This document shows positions 19,518-28,620 of a DNA stretch of 64,000 nucleotides, piece after piece. The position numbers were made by a program, and so were the translations under genes. The notes under the pieces are model-generated. The model searched no databases and had not been told where the DNA came from. It saw only the letters and a list, made by a program, of their open reading frames with translations. The stretch's first letter is position 1; the number at the start of each line of letters is the position of its first letter. The DNA is from Brevibacillus laterosporus DSM 25 (GTDB lineage Bacteria; Bacillota; Bacilli; Brevibacillales; Brevibacillaceae): positions 2,912,501-2,976,500 of the forward strand of contig NZ_CP017705.1 of NCBI RefSeq assembly GCF_002706795.1, given 5' to 3'.

Positions 19518-20799
19518 TTTGATTATTCCCCCTTGCCATAATGTTAATAAACATTTCTTTGTGTTCTTCTGATGGTTCGTATTGATAATGCATGAGAATG
19601 ATGTTTCTGATTCGCTCTACATTTTTAAACATAAGTGCTAATTCCAGGGCCTCCAAATTATACTGGAATCCCTTCTCCTTTTCCTCCCTCATAAAATAAT
19701 ATGAGGATAACACCTGAAATAACCTTAATTTATATTTTTGATTAAGTTTATCTGTCTTACAAGATAACTGCTCGATTTCTTTTGCGTATATTCCCAATAG
19801 TACCTCAATGTTTTGAAACATTTCATTTTGAAGATAAGATTCAAATGCTACAGGTAAAAACGAAAATAATTTTGATAGATCGGGGGAGATTAATTTTAAG
19901 ATTTCGTCAATAAACTCTAGCTGGCCCATTTCTACCAAAATCAGAAGCTCATTCAAATGTGAGATTCTCTTATAGTAGTCACCATAAGTAGCGTATTCTT
20001 TAGTGATACGCAAAGCGGTATCAATATCTTTTGTTTCTTTATAACTAAAAGATTCATGAAGGAGAGCCTCTGCAATATATTTATCATTGCGTTCCGCAAT
20101 TGCTAATACTTTTAATTCTTTTGAATAATTTAACAACCTATCCCATTTTTCTACCACATTATAGAAAGTCAATATTTTATAATAAGCCTCAAATTTATAT
20201 TCTTGTGGAAGTATAGGAAGGTATTCTTGGAGTTGATGCAACGTTTCATATCCAGAGACAGTAAGGTCTACATCTCTAGCTATTACAAATCGCCTAAAAT
20301 AAGAAATGGCTGCTCGTTCATTACGTGTTGTACTGTTCGCGATTACGATATCATACAAGGGCAGACTGTAGTTTCTTTGATCGGATGCAAAAATATGTTC
20401 TGCCATCTTAAAGGTGTTATCAAGAAGCCTTCTTCTATCAGTATCATCTTTGATCAATTCTATGATCCTCTTTGTAATGTCATATCGTTCTACGTTGATA
20501 CAACTTGTGAAAAAATCAGCAGTTTTAACAGGTGACAATTTTCCTGATTCGTTAAAGCATTCCCCAATAAAATACTCATAGAAGTTATCTTTCGGTAATC
20601 CTAAAGCTTCTGTAATAGCGTCTAATTGAGGTAATGTCAATCCCCGTTTGTTGTTCATTATTTGACTCAAAGTAACTGAATCAATTCCGGTGGCGAGAAT
20701 CAAATTTTTTTGTTTCCATTCCTTTTTATCAAGTGCATCTTGCAAATGCTGACGTAGTTCTATTTGTGCCTCTTGATAATTGTATTCCAAAGCTTGCAT
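19450..20799 (-). CDS. RRNPP-type regulator: XRE HTH plus TPR-like repeats
   Basis: 449 residues. Residues ~28-65 form an XRE helix-turn-helix (QKNLILATGIDSVTLSQIMN, then LPQLDAITEALGLP). The rest (~380 residues) is helical in 35-40-residue units, as in TPR peptide receptors such as PlcR, NprR and AimR. GGGGGATAGG lies before the ATG. The gene is followed by, and overlaps, a secreted pro-peptide gene, which strongly suggests a peptide-responsive regulator. It is the only complete regulator in the left half of element 1 and may control lysogeny-like functions or excision; the target is not visible. It could equally be a Brevibacillus chromosomal-type quorum regulator. Confidence 0.75.
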   Translation of the reverse strand: MQALEYNYQEAQIELRQHLQDALDKKEWKQKNLILATGIDSVTLSQIMNNKRGLTLPQLDAITEALGLPKDNFYEYFIGECFNESGKLSPVKTADFFTSCINVERYDITKRIIELIKDDTDRRRLLDNTFKMAEHIFASDQRNYSLPLYDIVIANSTTRNERAAISYFRRFVIARDVDLTVSGYETLHQLQEYLPILPQEYKFEAYYKILTFYNVVEKWDRLLNYSKELKVLAIAERNDKYIAEALLHESFSYKETKDIDTALRITKEYATYGDYYKRISHLNELLILVEMGQLEFIDEILKLISPDLSKLFSFLPVAFESYLQNEMFQNIEVLLGIYAKEIEQLSCKTDKLNQKYKLRLFQVLSSYYFMREEKEKGFQYNLEALELALMFKNVERIRNIILMHYQYEPSEEHKEMFINIMARGNNQNEKNMGIITGDSFLIRLYRNEF

Positions 20800-21058
20800 G
20801 TACCTATCCCCCTTATTTAATGTTGGAAATATAAGGAAAAATATAACTTCCCATATGATACTTGAATTAGATAATATTGTAAATAAAAATGAAAGTAAAT
20901 GAGTAATGTTTTTAAAAATATTAAGTACCTATAGGTTCCTAAAAATTGTAGGAGAGAGTAGAGACTCTACTCATCTATACCTATTGTTCCCGTTCCCAAT
21001 CATAGAGGTGTTCCATGCGAAAGTTTGGCAAGTACATTTGAATGATAGTAGTAATGGT

Positions 21059-21214
21059 TTACATAGCCTCTGGAGACATTGGTTTTGGGTTTGTGGCATA
21101 ATGCGAGATCATTCTAGCTGAAAAACCTATTTGTCTTGCTAACTCAGCTTGTTTCATACCAATTTGATTCAGAACGGGCTGTAATAGGCATTCCCTATGT
21201 AGGTAAGATGCCAT
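21059..21214 (-). pseudogene. XRE helix-turn-helix fragment (51 aa)
   Basis: Minus-strand ATG 21214 after AGGGAATG. The product contains NQIGMKQAELARQIGFSARM followed by ISHYATNPKPMSPEAM, a phage-type XRE helix-turn-helix, then a TAA right after the third helix. The length is short for the family, so it is probably a truncated relic. Confidence 0.45.
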
Positions 21215-21446
21215 TACATTCATTCCCTATAGAGGTACCGCTAACAAATTGCGGATTTACAACGGTAAGGAATTACGAACACAGAAAAATCCGGTTTTCA
21301 CCACGTTAACAGTGTAACTGGCATTTCTAATATCTAGAATCCTGAGAATCTTCGCAACATTTCGCGGTGATTCTATGATATCTATTATTTGTTATCTTTA
21401 TAAGGTTAAATCCTTACTTTTACTAGTTTTTATTCAGTGTTACCTG

Positions 21447-21848
21447 TTAACCAACTGCTTCAGCTTTATCAGCGTATACTTTTCCCATCTTAAAGTCTTT
21501 TGTACCTTGTGCAATTTTCTTACCACTGCTGTTGTATGCTGCAACCCAGAATGAATAATCATGATTAGACTTTAATACTGGAAGAGTGAATTTACGTTCT
21601 TTAATTTGTTCGAGCTTTACAGGTTTCGTATTTTCAGATACATCTTTTAGTGACACTTCATAGTAACTAGCTCCATCATATGCATTCCAATACATAAAGT
21701 AGGTTATTAGAACTTGAGAAGCAATAGAAATGGATGAATCAACAGTATCAACTCGGCTCGGAGAAGAAGTCGCTTCTTCTGCTGAAGCAATTTGACCACT
21801 AAAAGCTAATGTAATTGCAGAAGCTAAAACTATGAATTTATTTTTCAT
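21447..21848 (-). CDS. Hypothetical secreted protein with fibronectin III-like fold (133 aa)
   Basis: Signal peptide FIVLASAITLAFSGQIASAEE, then a single beta-rich domain: YWNAYDGASYYEVSLKD, FTLPVLKSNHDYSFWVAAYN and SSGKKIAQGTKDF, which reads like one fibronectin type III repeat. GGGGGTATTT lies upstream of the ATG. Function unknown; probably extracellular. One of at least three exported products grouped on the minus strand of element 1. Confidence 0.55.
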   Translation of the reverse strand: MKNKFIVLASAITLAFSGQIASAEEATSSPSRVDTVDSSISIASQVLITYFMYWNAYDGASYYEVSLKDVSENTKPVKLEQIKERKFTLPVLKSNHDYSFWVAAYNSSGKKIAQGTKDFKMGKVYADKAEAVG

Positions 21849-21949
21849 TGTTAAATACCCCCTAATATTTGGTATAACAACATATTAATGTATTTGCTAA
21901 TTTTTGTGAATGTTTAAATAAAAAATATATCTAGATTATCAAGGGAAAT

Positions 21950-22098
21950 AGGGGTAGCACCACATGCCCATCAAGTGAAGTATCCCCAAAACGAAAAATT
22001 TATATCTTTACAGTTATTTATGACAATTCAGCTCATTTTTTTGATTTTGGGAACAACCCAATTTCTTTACTTGATGGCGATGGGGCGGTACCTCTCTT
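21950..22098. repeat. Possible MITE or insertion-sequence remnant
   Basis: Imperfect terminal inverted repeats: CCCATCAAGTGAAG ... CCCCAAAA on the left and, reverse-complemented, GCCATCAAGTAAAG ... CCCAAAA on the right, around an AT-rich core with no frame. About 150 bases in all. No target duplication could be fixed. The rest of 21849-22378 holds no gene. Confidence 0.3.
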
Positions 22099-22104
22099 TA
22101 AATA

Positions 22105-22162
22105 AACAACCCCCCTACTTAATTTGTATTTAATATGCGAATTAAGTAGGAGGGTGTTGTTT
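22105..22162. terminator. Long inverted repeat, likely bidirectional terminator
   Basis: AACAACCCCCCTACTTAATT and AATTAAGTAGGAGGGTGTTG pair over ~20 bases with a 15-base loop. It lies in the gap between two leftward genes. It may terminate the cupin regulator transcript or be part of a mobile remnant. Confidence 0.5.
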
Positions 22163-22378
22163 ATATCCCATTAATAGGGTTCATTTTACTTGTTATCTAG
22201 TTTGCTTATGAAATTGTTTTTACTCACAAGATTCTTAGCTTGTATTCAACAGGTATACTACCTTAAATAATTAGTCTTTCTATATATAACAGATTCAGGA
22301 TTCTTTATCTGTAGATTCAATATATGAAGCAACTACTAGTTTGCATTTGATTACAATTAACTACAAAAAAATTAGAAA

Positions 22379-22933
22379 TTAAAAAGAAGGAGGAGTTACT
22401 CCAAATATTACAATGACGTTTTCAGAAGAGACATTTTCCCATTTATGTTTGCCATACGATGGGATTTTTACACTATCTCCTTTATTAAGGGTCAACATTT
22501 CGTTGTTTAAATAAAGATTAACAACTCCTTCTATAACGAACGCTACTTCTTCACCTTTATGTTCTATCGGCTCTTTGGAAGATGCGGTTTGAGGTAATAA
22601 ATTCATAAGGGCCAACTCTAGAGCACCATTTAAATTAGGGGATAATAATTCATACGATACATCCCCACTTTCTGGGAAAGAGATTTTCTTTCTTTGATTA
22701 GCTCTTACAACCAATTCTTCAGTATTTGTATCTTCTAAGAAAAAATTAAACAAAGGAATGTTTAATGCTACAGAAATTAGTTTAAGAGTCTGGAGAGATG
22801 GATTCGCGATGCCTTTTTCAATTTGGCTTAGCATTGAAGGTGTTATATCAGCTAATTTTGCTAATTCTTTACTAGTTAATCCTTTTCTATTCCTGAATTC
22901 AGTAATTTTTCGAGCAACACTTATTTCATTCAT
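22379..22933 (-). CDS. XRE-cupin transcriptional regulator
   Basis: 184 residues: N-terminal helix-turn-helix (FRNRKGLTSKELAKLADITP, SMLSQIEKGIANPSLQTL) and C-terminal cupin beta-barrel (HKGEEVAFVIEGVVNLYLN, GDSVKIPSYGKHKWEN). This family usually controls an adjacent amino-acid or amine catabolic gene and senses its ligand in the cupin. It is divergent from the D-serine dehydratase gene with 161 bases between, so D-serine-responsive control is a reasonable inference. AAGGAGAA precedes the ATG. Confidence 0.85.
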   Translation of the reverse strand: MNEISVARKITEFRNRKGLTSKELAKLADITPSMLSQIEKGIANPSLQTLKLISVALNIPLFNFFLEDTNTEELVVRANQRKKISFPESGDVSYELLSPNLNGALELALMNLLPQTASSKEPIEHKGEEVAFVIEGVVNLYLNNEMLTLNKGDSVKIPSYGKHKWENVSSENVIVIFGVTPPSF

Positions 22934-23094
22934 ATACGTATTCTCCTTAGAGTTTCTTATTCAATTTAATTAAATAAAATTAAACTGAATTTGATTTTGT
23001 TTAATTTCGTGTTAATCTATACTTAATTATAATAAATATACCTTAATTTTAAAACAGTTATATTTATTATATGAACAATAAGGAGGCTTTATAA

Positions 23095-24456
23095 ATGAGC
23101 GACATTTCAACAAAAACTAAAGAAAGTTTGAAAGAAAAATACCCATTAATAAATAAACTAATTTCAACCGAGGAAATATTTTGGATTAATCCAAATAAGA
23201 AAGATTTTGAAGTAGGAATTAAAAACACCGTTTTAACTAAAGATGATGTTAAAGATGCTGAAGATAGATTAAAGAGATTTGCTCCATATATTGCAAAAGT
23301 TTTCCCCGAAACAAAAGGGATGAACGGTATTATTGAATCTCGTTTAGTGAGAATTCCTTCTATGCAACAACATTTAGAACAGGAGTATGAACAGGAAATA
23401 TTAGGTCAATTATTACTAAAGTGTGATAGTCACCTTCCTATATCAGGGTCTATTAAAGCAAGGGGAGGAGTATATGAAGTTCTTAAACACGCTGAAGATT
23501 TGGCGCTTGAACATAATTTATTAACTGTACAAGATGATTATTCAATTCTTGAGAGTAATAAGTTTCGTAATTTCTTTTCAAACTATTCTATTGCAGTGGG
23601 TTCAACAGGAAATCTAGGATTAAGCATTGGTATCATGAGTGCAAAATTAGGATTTAATGTCACAGTTCATATGTCAGCAGATGCAAAACAGTGGAAAAAA
23701 GATTTACTTCGAAGTAAAGATGTTACAGTTATTGAATACACAGCTGATTATAGTAAGGCTGTAGAAGAAGGTAGAAAGCAAGCAGCTGAGAATCCTATGT
23801 GTTATTTTATTGACGACGAAAATTCAAGACACTTATTTTTAGGATATGCAGTAGCAGCCTCCCGTTTACAAAAACAATTAGATGACCTTCAAATAAAAGT
23901 GGACGAAAATCACCCTTTATTTGTTTATCTGCCATGTGGGGTAGGCGGAGGTCCAGGAGGAGTAGCATTTGGTTTGAAATTATTATACCAAGATAATGCG
24001 CACGTTTTTTTCGCAGAACCTACCCATTCTCCGTGTATGCTACTAGGTTTAATGACTGGACTGCATGATGGTATATCTGTACAAGATTTCGGCATTGATA
24101 ATGTAACAGATGCAGATGGACTGGCAGTCGGAAGAGCATCTGGGTTCGTGGGGAAAATCATAGAACCTTTTTTAAGTGGATCTTATACAGTTAGCGACAA
24201 TCAACTTTATAAGTTATTAAAGGGATTAGCTGATACAGAAGGAATTTATCTTGAACCATCTGCGCTAGCTGGTATATTAGGACCTAGTCAATTATGTAAA
24301 GCAAGAATTCAATATCTACAGAAGAATAATTTGATACAAAAAATGAGTAAGGGTACACATATTGTCTGGGGAACAGGTGGTAGTATGGTTCCTAAAGAGG
24401 TAATGAAATTGTACTATCAAAAAGGAGTTCAACTGACACAAGAAAAACAAATTTAA
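23095..24456 (+). CDS. dsdA: D-serine dehydratase (D-serine ammonia-lyase)
   Basis: 453 residues, the family length. PLP enzyme that deaminates D-serine to pyruvate and ammonia. The PLP lysine is K121 in [12 protein letters not shown]. The Asn-containing [13 protein letters not shown] loop and the phosphate-binding glycine stretch [12 protein letters not shown] are present. AATAAGGAGG lies before the ATG. Divergent regulator upstream and an amino-acid permease downstream make a D-amino-acid use cassette. It lies in element 1 as cargo with intact coding sequence. Confidence 0.9.
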   Translation: MSDISTKTKESLKEKYPLINKLISTEEIFWINPNKKDFEVGIKNTVLTKDDVKDAEDRLKRFAPYIAKVFPETKGMNGIIESRLVRIPSMQQHLEQEYEQEILGQLLLKCDSHLPISGSIKARGGVYEVLKHAEDLALEHNLLTVQDDYSILESNKFRNFFSNYSIAVGSTGNLGLSIGIMSAKLGFNVTVHMSADAKQWKKDLLRSKDVTVIEYTADYSKAVEEGRKQAAENPMCYFIDDENSRHLFLGYAVAASRLQKQLDDLQIKVDENHPLFVYLPCGVGGGPGGVAFGLKLLYQDNAHVFFAEPTHSPCMLLGLMTGLHDGISVQDFGIDNVTDADGLAVGRASGFVGKIIEPFLSGSYTVSDNQLYKLLKGLADTEGIYLEPSALAGILGPSQLCKARIQYLQKNNLIQKMSKGTHIVWGTGGSMVPKEVMKLYYQKGVQLTQEKQI

Positions 24457-24521
24457 TAAAACCTATTAGGCGGGATTACCCTCTGAATACGCAAAGTTTC
24501 ACTTTTACACAATATAGTGCT

Positions 24522-24586
24522 TAATTTCTAATTTAGAGGAAATAGAAGCAGCTGTAGATAAGGTACAAAAAGTAATTGATTGGTAA
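24522..24586 (+). pseudogene. C-terminal scrap of a PLP aminotransferase-like gene
   Basis: About 20 codons reading NLEEIEAAVDKVQKVIDW then TAA, the kind of final helix found in fold-type I aminotransferases. No start, no upstream frame. A terminator follows directly. Weak identification. Confidence 0.3.
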
Positions 24587-24587
24587 A

Positions 24588-24616
24588 AAAGAGGGGATGC
24601 ATCCTCTTTTTTTATA
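24588..24616 (+). terminator. Terminator after dsdA region
   Basis: AAGAGGGGATG / CATCCTCTT stem followed by a run of T residues. Confidence 0.8.
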
Positions 24617-24663
24617 TAAAAAATTAACATATTTTAGGAGAAATAATTAGAACTTGTATACTA

Positions 24664-24765
24664 GCTTATTTCATTTTGGATGAGGTTATCTCGCTACAGC
24701 AAGGTACAGGTATCATTCTCATTTCTATTGGTTTAATGTTATTTTTGCTACAACAAAAAAAGTAA
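24664..24765 (+). pseudogene. C-terminal scrap of a DMT/EamA transporter
   Basis: Frame without a start reading AYFILDEVISLQQGTGIILI and then SIGLMLFLLQQKK, the last helix of an EamA-type transporter with its usual GxxLIxxG pattern. The remainder is gone. It suggests that this stretch of element 1 was assembled by several deletions. Confidence 0.45.
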
Positions 24766-24931
24766 TATATAATATATAATTAAAAACTTGTATGAGTTGG
24801 CGATACTTAATATAATATTGATTTTTTTAAACCAGAAATTTAGATGGGTGATCTTTAAAAATAGGTTACAACATGAATTTCATTCAACAACATTACTCAA
24901 GTATTCCTATTAATAGAAAGAGAGACAAATT

Positions 24932-26317
24932 ATGAACTACTTATTCAGAAAAAAAGATATTGAGGACATTTCAAATACAAACCAATCAAAAAAATTAAAA
25001 AGGTCACTTGGTGCCTTTGATTTAATATTAATGGGGATGGGAGCAACCATTGGTACAGGTGTCTTAGTTATTACAGGGTTAGTAGCTGCAAGAAATTCAG
25101 GTCCCGCCATATCTCTTTCTTTTATTCTCTCTGCAATTGTATGTGGTCTAGTAGCTTTATGCTATGCGGAGTTTGCATCGGCTATTCCAAGTTCAGGAAG
25201 TGCCTATGCCTACACCTATGTAGCACTAGGAGAGATAGTAGCTTACTTGGTAGGATGGTCTATTGTGGGAGGATATACAGTGTCAATAGCATCTGTTGCC
25301 GGGGGATGGTCGGCTTATTTTAATAGTGCACTAACACAGGTAGGAATTTACCTTCCGAGTAGGCTAATCACTACCCCTAGCGAAGGAGGGCTTATAAATT
25401 TACCGGCAGTATTTATCGTAATATGTATGTCTTATTTATTAACAAGAGGTCTAACAGAAAGTAAAAAAGTAAATAATATTGCAGTGGCTATCAAAATTTC
25501 TATTGTTTTACTGTTTATTATTATTGGCGCATTTTTCATCGAACCTGAAAATTGGAACCCTTTTATGCCATTTGGAATGGGTGGTGTATTTGCTGGAGCA
25601 GCCTCAGTATTTTTCGCATTCACTGGTTTTGATGCTATTTCAACATCAGCTGAGGAAGTGAAAGATCCTCAAAGAAACTTACCTCGGGGAATTTTAGGAT
25701 CTTTACTAGCTTGTACAATTATTTATGTTATTTTAGGATCTATTTTAACAGGAATGGTATCCTATAAAGAGTTAAATGTTGGAGACGCTTTGGCTTATGC
25801 ACTTGACAGTGTAGGTCAAGGTTGGGCAGCTGTTATTTTATCTGTTGGCGCAGTAATTGGAATTATAGCTGTTTTATTTGCATATATGTTTGCCGTGCCA
25901 CGTGTTCTACTTTCAATGAGTCGTGATGGATTATTACCTAAATTATTTTCGACAGTCAATAGTAAAACTCACGTTCCTACATCCTCTACATGGATGATTT
26001 GTTTATTAGGGGCAATAGTGTCAGGATTAATTGATTTAAAAGAATTAGCAGATATCGCCAATATGGCTGCCATTTTAAACTTTGCACTCGTAGCACTGTC
26101 AGTCATTGTATTAAGAAAAACTCAACCAAATTTAAAACGTAATTTTAAAATGCCTTTTGTACCAATTCTCCCAATACTGGCAATCCTTTTTTGCTTATTT
26201 TTAGCTTTTAATTTATCAGTAAAAACATGGATTTATTATTTTTCTTGGATAGCAGTAGGCTTACTTATTTATTTTAGTTATTCCCGTAATAAAAGTATAC
26301 TTAAGCATCGTGAATAA
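24932..26317 (+). CDS. APC-family amino acid permease
   Basis: 461 residues with 12 hydrophobic segments. The first helix contains the APC substrate motif MGMGATIGTGVLVITG, and FFAFTGFDAISTSAEEVKDP is the conserved sixth-helix region of CAT-type (YfnA-like) permeases. AGAAAGAGAG precedes the ATG. Placement after dsdA suggests D-serine or another small neutral amino acid as substrate; this is inference from context. A terminator lies 60 bases downstream. Confidence 0.87.
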   Translation: MNYLFRKKDIEDISNTNQSKKLKRSLGAFDLILMGMGATIGTGVLVITGLVAARNSGPAISLSFILSAIVCGLVALCYAEFASAIPSSGSAYAYTYVALGEIVAYLVGWSIVGGYTVSIASVAGGWSAYFNSALTQVGIYLPSRLITTPSEGGLINLPAVFIVICMSYLLTRGLTESKKVNNIAVAIKISIVLLFIIIGAFFIEPENWNPFMPFGMGGVFAGAASVFFAFTGFDAISTSAEEVKDPQRNLPRGILGSLLACTIIYVILGSILTGMVSYKELNVGDALAYALDSVGQGWAAVILSVGAVIGIIAVLFAYMFAVPRVLLSMSRDGLLPKLFSTVNSKTHVPTSSTWMICLLGAIVSGLIDLKELADIANMAAILNFALVALSVIVLRKTQPNLKRNFKMPFVPILPILAILFCLFLAFNLSVKTWIYYFSWIAVGLLIYFSYSRNKSILKHRE

Positions 26318-26375
26318 ATAATTAATAATAGAACTTATGTTGTATCACTTATGATAATTAAATTTCATTTAATAC

Positions 26376-26422
26376 AAAAAAGTCCGATATAAACCCAAAA
26401 AAAGGTTTAAAAACGGACTTTT
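26376..26422 (+). terminator. Terminator after the permease
   Basis: AAAAAAGTCCG / CGGACTTTTTT stem around an A-rich loop that itself contains a small AAACC/GGTTT stem. Confidence 0.85.
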
Positions 26423-26583
26423 TTCACTCTCTTGACAGTACCTCATTGTCATTAAATTATGATTTTAGTAAGTCCTAGAACGAAGAATTTATACCTAAAA
26501 AATGAATTTTCCTATATTCAAAAGGAGAGCCTTCATATATCCATTAATTTGAAATTTAATGATCAAAAATAAGAAAAGGAATC

Positions 26584-26631
26584 AATAAAAACCAATATAC
26601 ACTTTACAGCGTTATACTGGTTTTTATTGAT
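26584..26631 (-). terminator. Terminator of the leftward transporter gene
   Basis: AATAAAAACCA / TGGTTTTTATT inverted repeat, extended by TATA pairs, directly next to the stop codon of the minus-strand gene. Confidence 0.7.
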
Positions 26632-27600
26632 TTAGGCACTACTATCTTGATTGTGTGTCATTTCACCTTTATGAGATACATAGCTGTGTGATATCATTCC
26701 TAACATTATTATGAACATACCAGCCCAAGATAAAATGGAAGGAAATGAAGAATGTAATAAAACTAATTCTCCGATAATAGCAAAAAGTACTTCCATAGAT
26801 TGTGTTGCTTCAACAGCAGCTAGTTTTTGCATATCTCCTCTTACCATATCAGTTGCTTTGAAAAATAAAATTGTTGCAATTACACCTGAACAAATGGCAA
26901 CTAAGATAGATTGTATCGTTTGCTCTTTACTAGGTGCCCCTGTTGTAAAAAGCCCATACAAGGATAGTAAAAACCAAAATGGTAAGCTAGCTAATGTCAT
27001 TCCGAGTACACGTTGATAAGCATCCAGACGGTCTCCACAAATCTCCATCATTTTACGATTACCGAGTGGATAAGCAAAAGAAGCAACAATTACAGGTATA
27101 ATGCCTAACAAAATATCTTTCACAGCAAGAAATTTCGCTTGCTCCACTTGCATAAGGAAAATACCAAGAAGAATAATAAGTGACATACCCATTCCTTTTA
27201 TTGGTATTTTCCCTCTTTTCTCAAGAACCCCATCTGATGTTTGAATCGTTTGGATGAAAAGAGGAGCTAATAAAGATCCTGATATAATAGTAATTTGCCA
27301 TGTTCCAGCAATTATCCATCCTGGTGCATGTGCAGCCGCAAAACATAATGGAGCATAAAATAGGCCAAATCCTACAAAACTCCATAAAAACCATGTTCCT
27401 AGATTTTCTCTCATTACTTGTAATAACGATTGTAGTTTTTTCCTACTCATCACAATAAGTAAAAGAAAGGGGATCATGAAAATAAACCTTAGTGAGGCAC
27501 TCCATATCCAGTTACCACCTGATAATTCCATCGCTCGATTAAGAATAAATGTGAAAGCAAAAAAGAAAGCAGCACAAATACCTAAAAAAATAGGACGCAA
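26632..27600 (-). CDS. DMT-superfamily efflux transporter (EmrE-like, 10 TM)
   Basis: 322 residues with ten hydrophobic helices in two EamA-like halves. Typical segments are FAFTFILNRAMELSGGNWIW at the start and KLAAVEATQSMEVLFAIIGE in the second half. Members of this group are annotated as multidrug or metabolite exporters; the substrate is not readable. Its start is 9 bases from the stop of the upstream GntR regulator gene, so the two form one leftward operon under GntR control. Confidence 0.82.
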   Translation of the reverse strand: MRPIFLGICAAFFFAFTFILNRAMELSGGNWIWSASLRFIFMIPFLLLIVMSRKKLQSLLQVMRENLGTWFLWSFVGFGLFYAPLCFAAAHAPGWIIAGTWQITIISGSLLAPLFIQTIQTSDGVLEKRGKIPIKGMGMSLIILLGIFLMQVEQAKFLAVKDILLGIIPVIVASFAYPLGNRKMMEICGDRLDAYQRVLGMTLASLPFWFLLSLYGLFTTGAPSKEQTIQSILVAICSGVIATILFFKATDMVRGDMQKLAAVEATQSMEVLFAIIGELVLLHSSFPSILSWAGMFIIMLGMISHSYVSHKGEMTHNQDSSA

Positions 27601-27609
27601 ATTTCCACC

Positions 27610-28287
27610 TCAATCTGTTTCATAAGTTAGTAACTTCCCTAGACTTAACCAGTTTTGTTCCACAAGATGGGCTGTTGTTTCTTTATCTTTATTTTTACAC
27701 GCCTCTATAATTTGCTGATGTTGTTCTACTGACTTCAAGCCATTTATAGAAGTAAATTGAGAAATTTCGAGACGCTGAATCTTAGATATACTTCGTTCTA
27801 ACGCACGAATGATTTCGGGATTTCCTGCCACATCTAAAAAAACATTGTGAAATAACTCATCAGCTTCAATTGCTTTTATAATATCTTTTTTCTCAATAGC
27901 TAATAATAAAGCTTTATTGCCGAATTCTAATTCTTGAATATCTGACTCTTTTAATAGCGGAACTGCTAAACGAGCAGCTAAAGAGTGTAAAACTGCTACC
28001 ACAGTAAATGCGTGTTTTGCCTCCTCAAGGTTTAATGGAGCAACACGAGTAACCGAACCAGGAATAGATTCAACAAGTCCTTCATCCTCAAGGCGTTTCA
28101 ATGCCTCTCTAACCGGAGTACGACTAATTCCAAAGTCTTCTGCTAATTCTTTATCATTTAAGCGTTGCTCAGGTTGTAGTTCTAATGTAACAATTGCTTT
28201 TTTTAGAGTTAAATATACTTCATCTCTAAATGATATACGTTTAATGGGTTTAATAGTATCTCTTTTCATAAAACCAATATATCGCAT
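27610..28287 (-). CDS. GntR-family (FadR/FCD) transcriptional regulator
   Basis: 225 residues: winged helix at residues ~15-85 (FRDEVYLTLKKAIVTLELQP, ELAEDFGISRTPVREALKRL) and an FCD helical ligand domain with the metal-binding His residues (FHNVFLDVAGN, HQQIIEACKNKD). It lies in an operon with the DMT exporter. The start is either ATG 28287 or ATG 28269; neither has a good ribosome-binding site. A perfect palindrome overlaps the start and is probably its own operator. Confidence 0.85.
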   Translation of the reverse strand: MRYIGFMKRDTIKPIKRISFRDEVYLTLKKAIVTLELQPEQRLNDKELAEDFGISRTPVREALKRLEDEGLVESIPGSVTRVAPLNLEEAKHAFTVVAVLHSLAARLAVPLLKESDIQELEFGNKALLLAIEKKDIIKAIEADELFHNVFLDVAGNPEIIRALERSISKIQRLEISQFTSINGLKSVEQHQQIIEACKNKDKETTAHLVEQNWLSLGKLLTYETD

Positions 28288-28296
28288 ATTGGTTTT
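28270..28296. promoter_or_regulatory. Palindromic operator at the GntR start
   Basis: AAACCAATAT and ATATTGGTTT form a 10-bp inverted repeat with a 5-base centre, overlapping the first codons of the GntR gene. Size and position fit a GntR dimer site for autoregulation. Confidence 0.6.
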
Positions 28297-28620
28297 ATGT
28301 TCAACTATAATTATGAATCTACTCGATTAATAAGTCCCGAAATACGTAAAGAATATGGATATCGTAATTTTACTATTCGTGATTATAGAAGGATTTCTAA
28401 AAATCATATAGATTCATATCTGATTTACATAGTAGATAATCAGTCGTGTAATTTAAAACCTCTGCAAGTGCAACAATTATTTCCCAAGGGGGCATGCAGC
28501 AATTGAGTCTTTACCTGAACTGGATCGAAGAAAAACACAAAAAGCTGTAGAGAAAACCACCGAATAAGACAAGCTCCTCTATTCATAGGATTTAGAAAGT
28601 GGAATGGATGGTGAGGGGGA

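Noticed and set aside
20906-21121. Rightward 71-codon frame
   Set aside because: No ribosome-binding site; it overlaps an XRE fragment on the other strand that explains the sequence better.
28297-28506. Rightward 69-codon frame after the GntR operator
   Set aside because: No ribosome-binding site, odd composition; probably non-coding remnant. A second frame (AAIESLPELDRRKTQKAVEK) to ~28566 also lacks a start.
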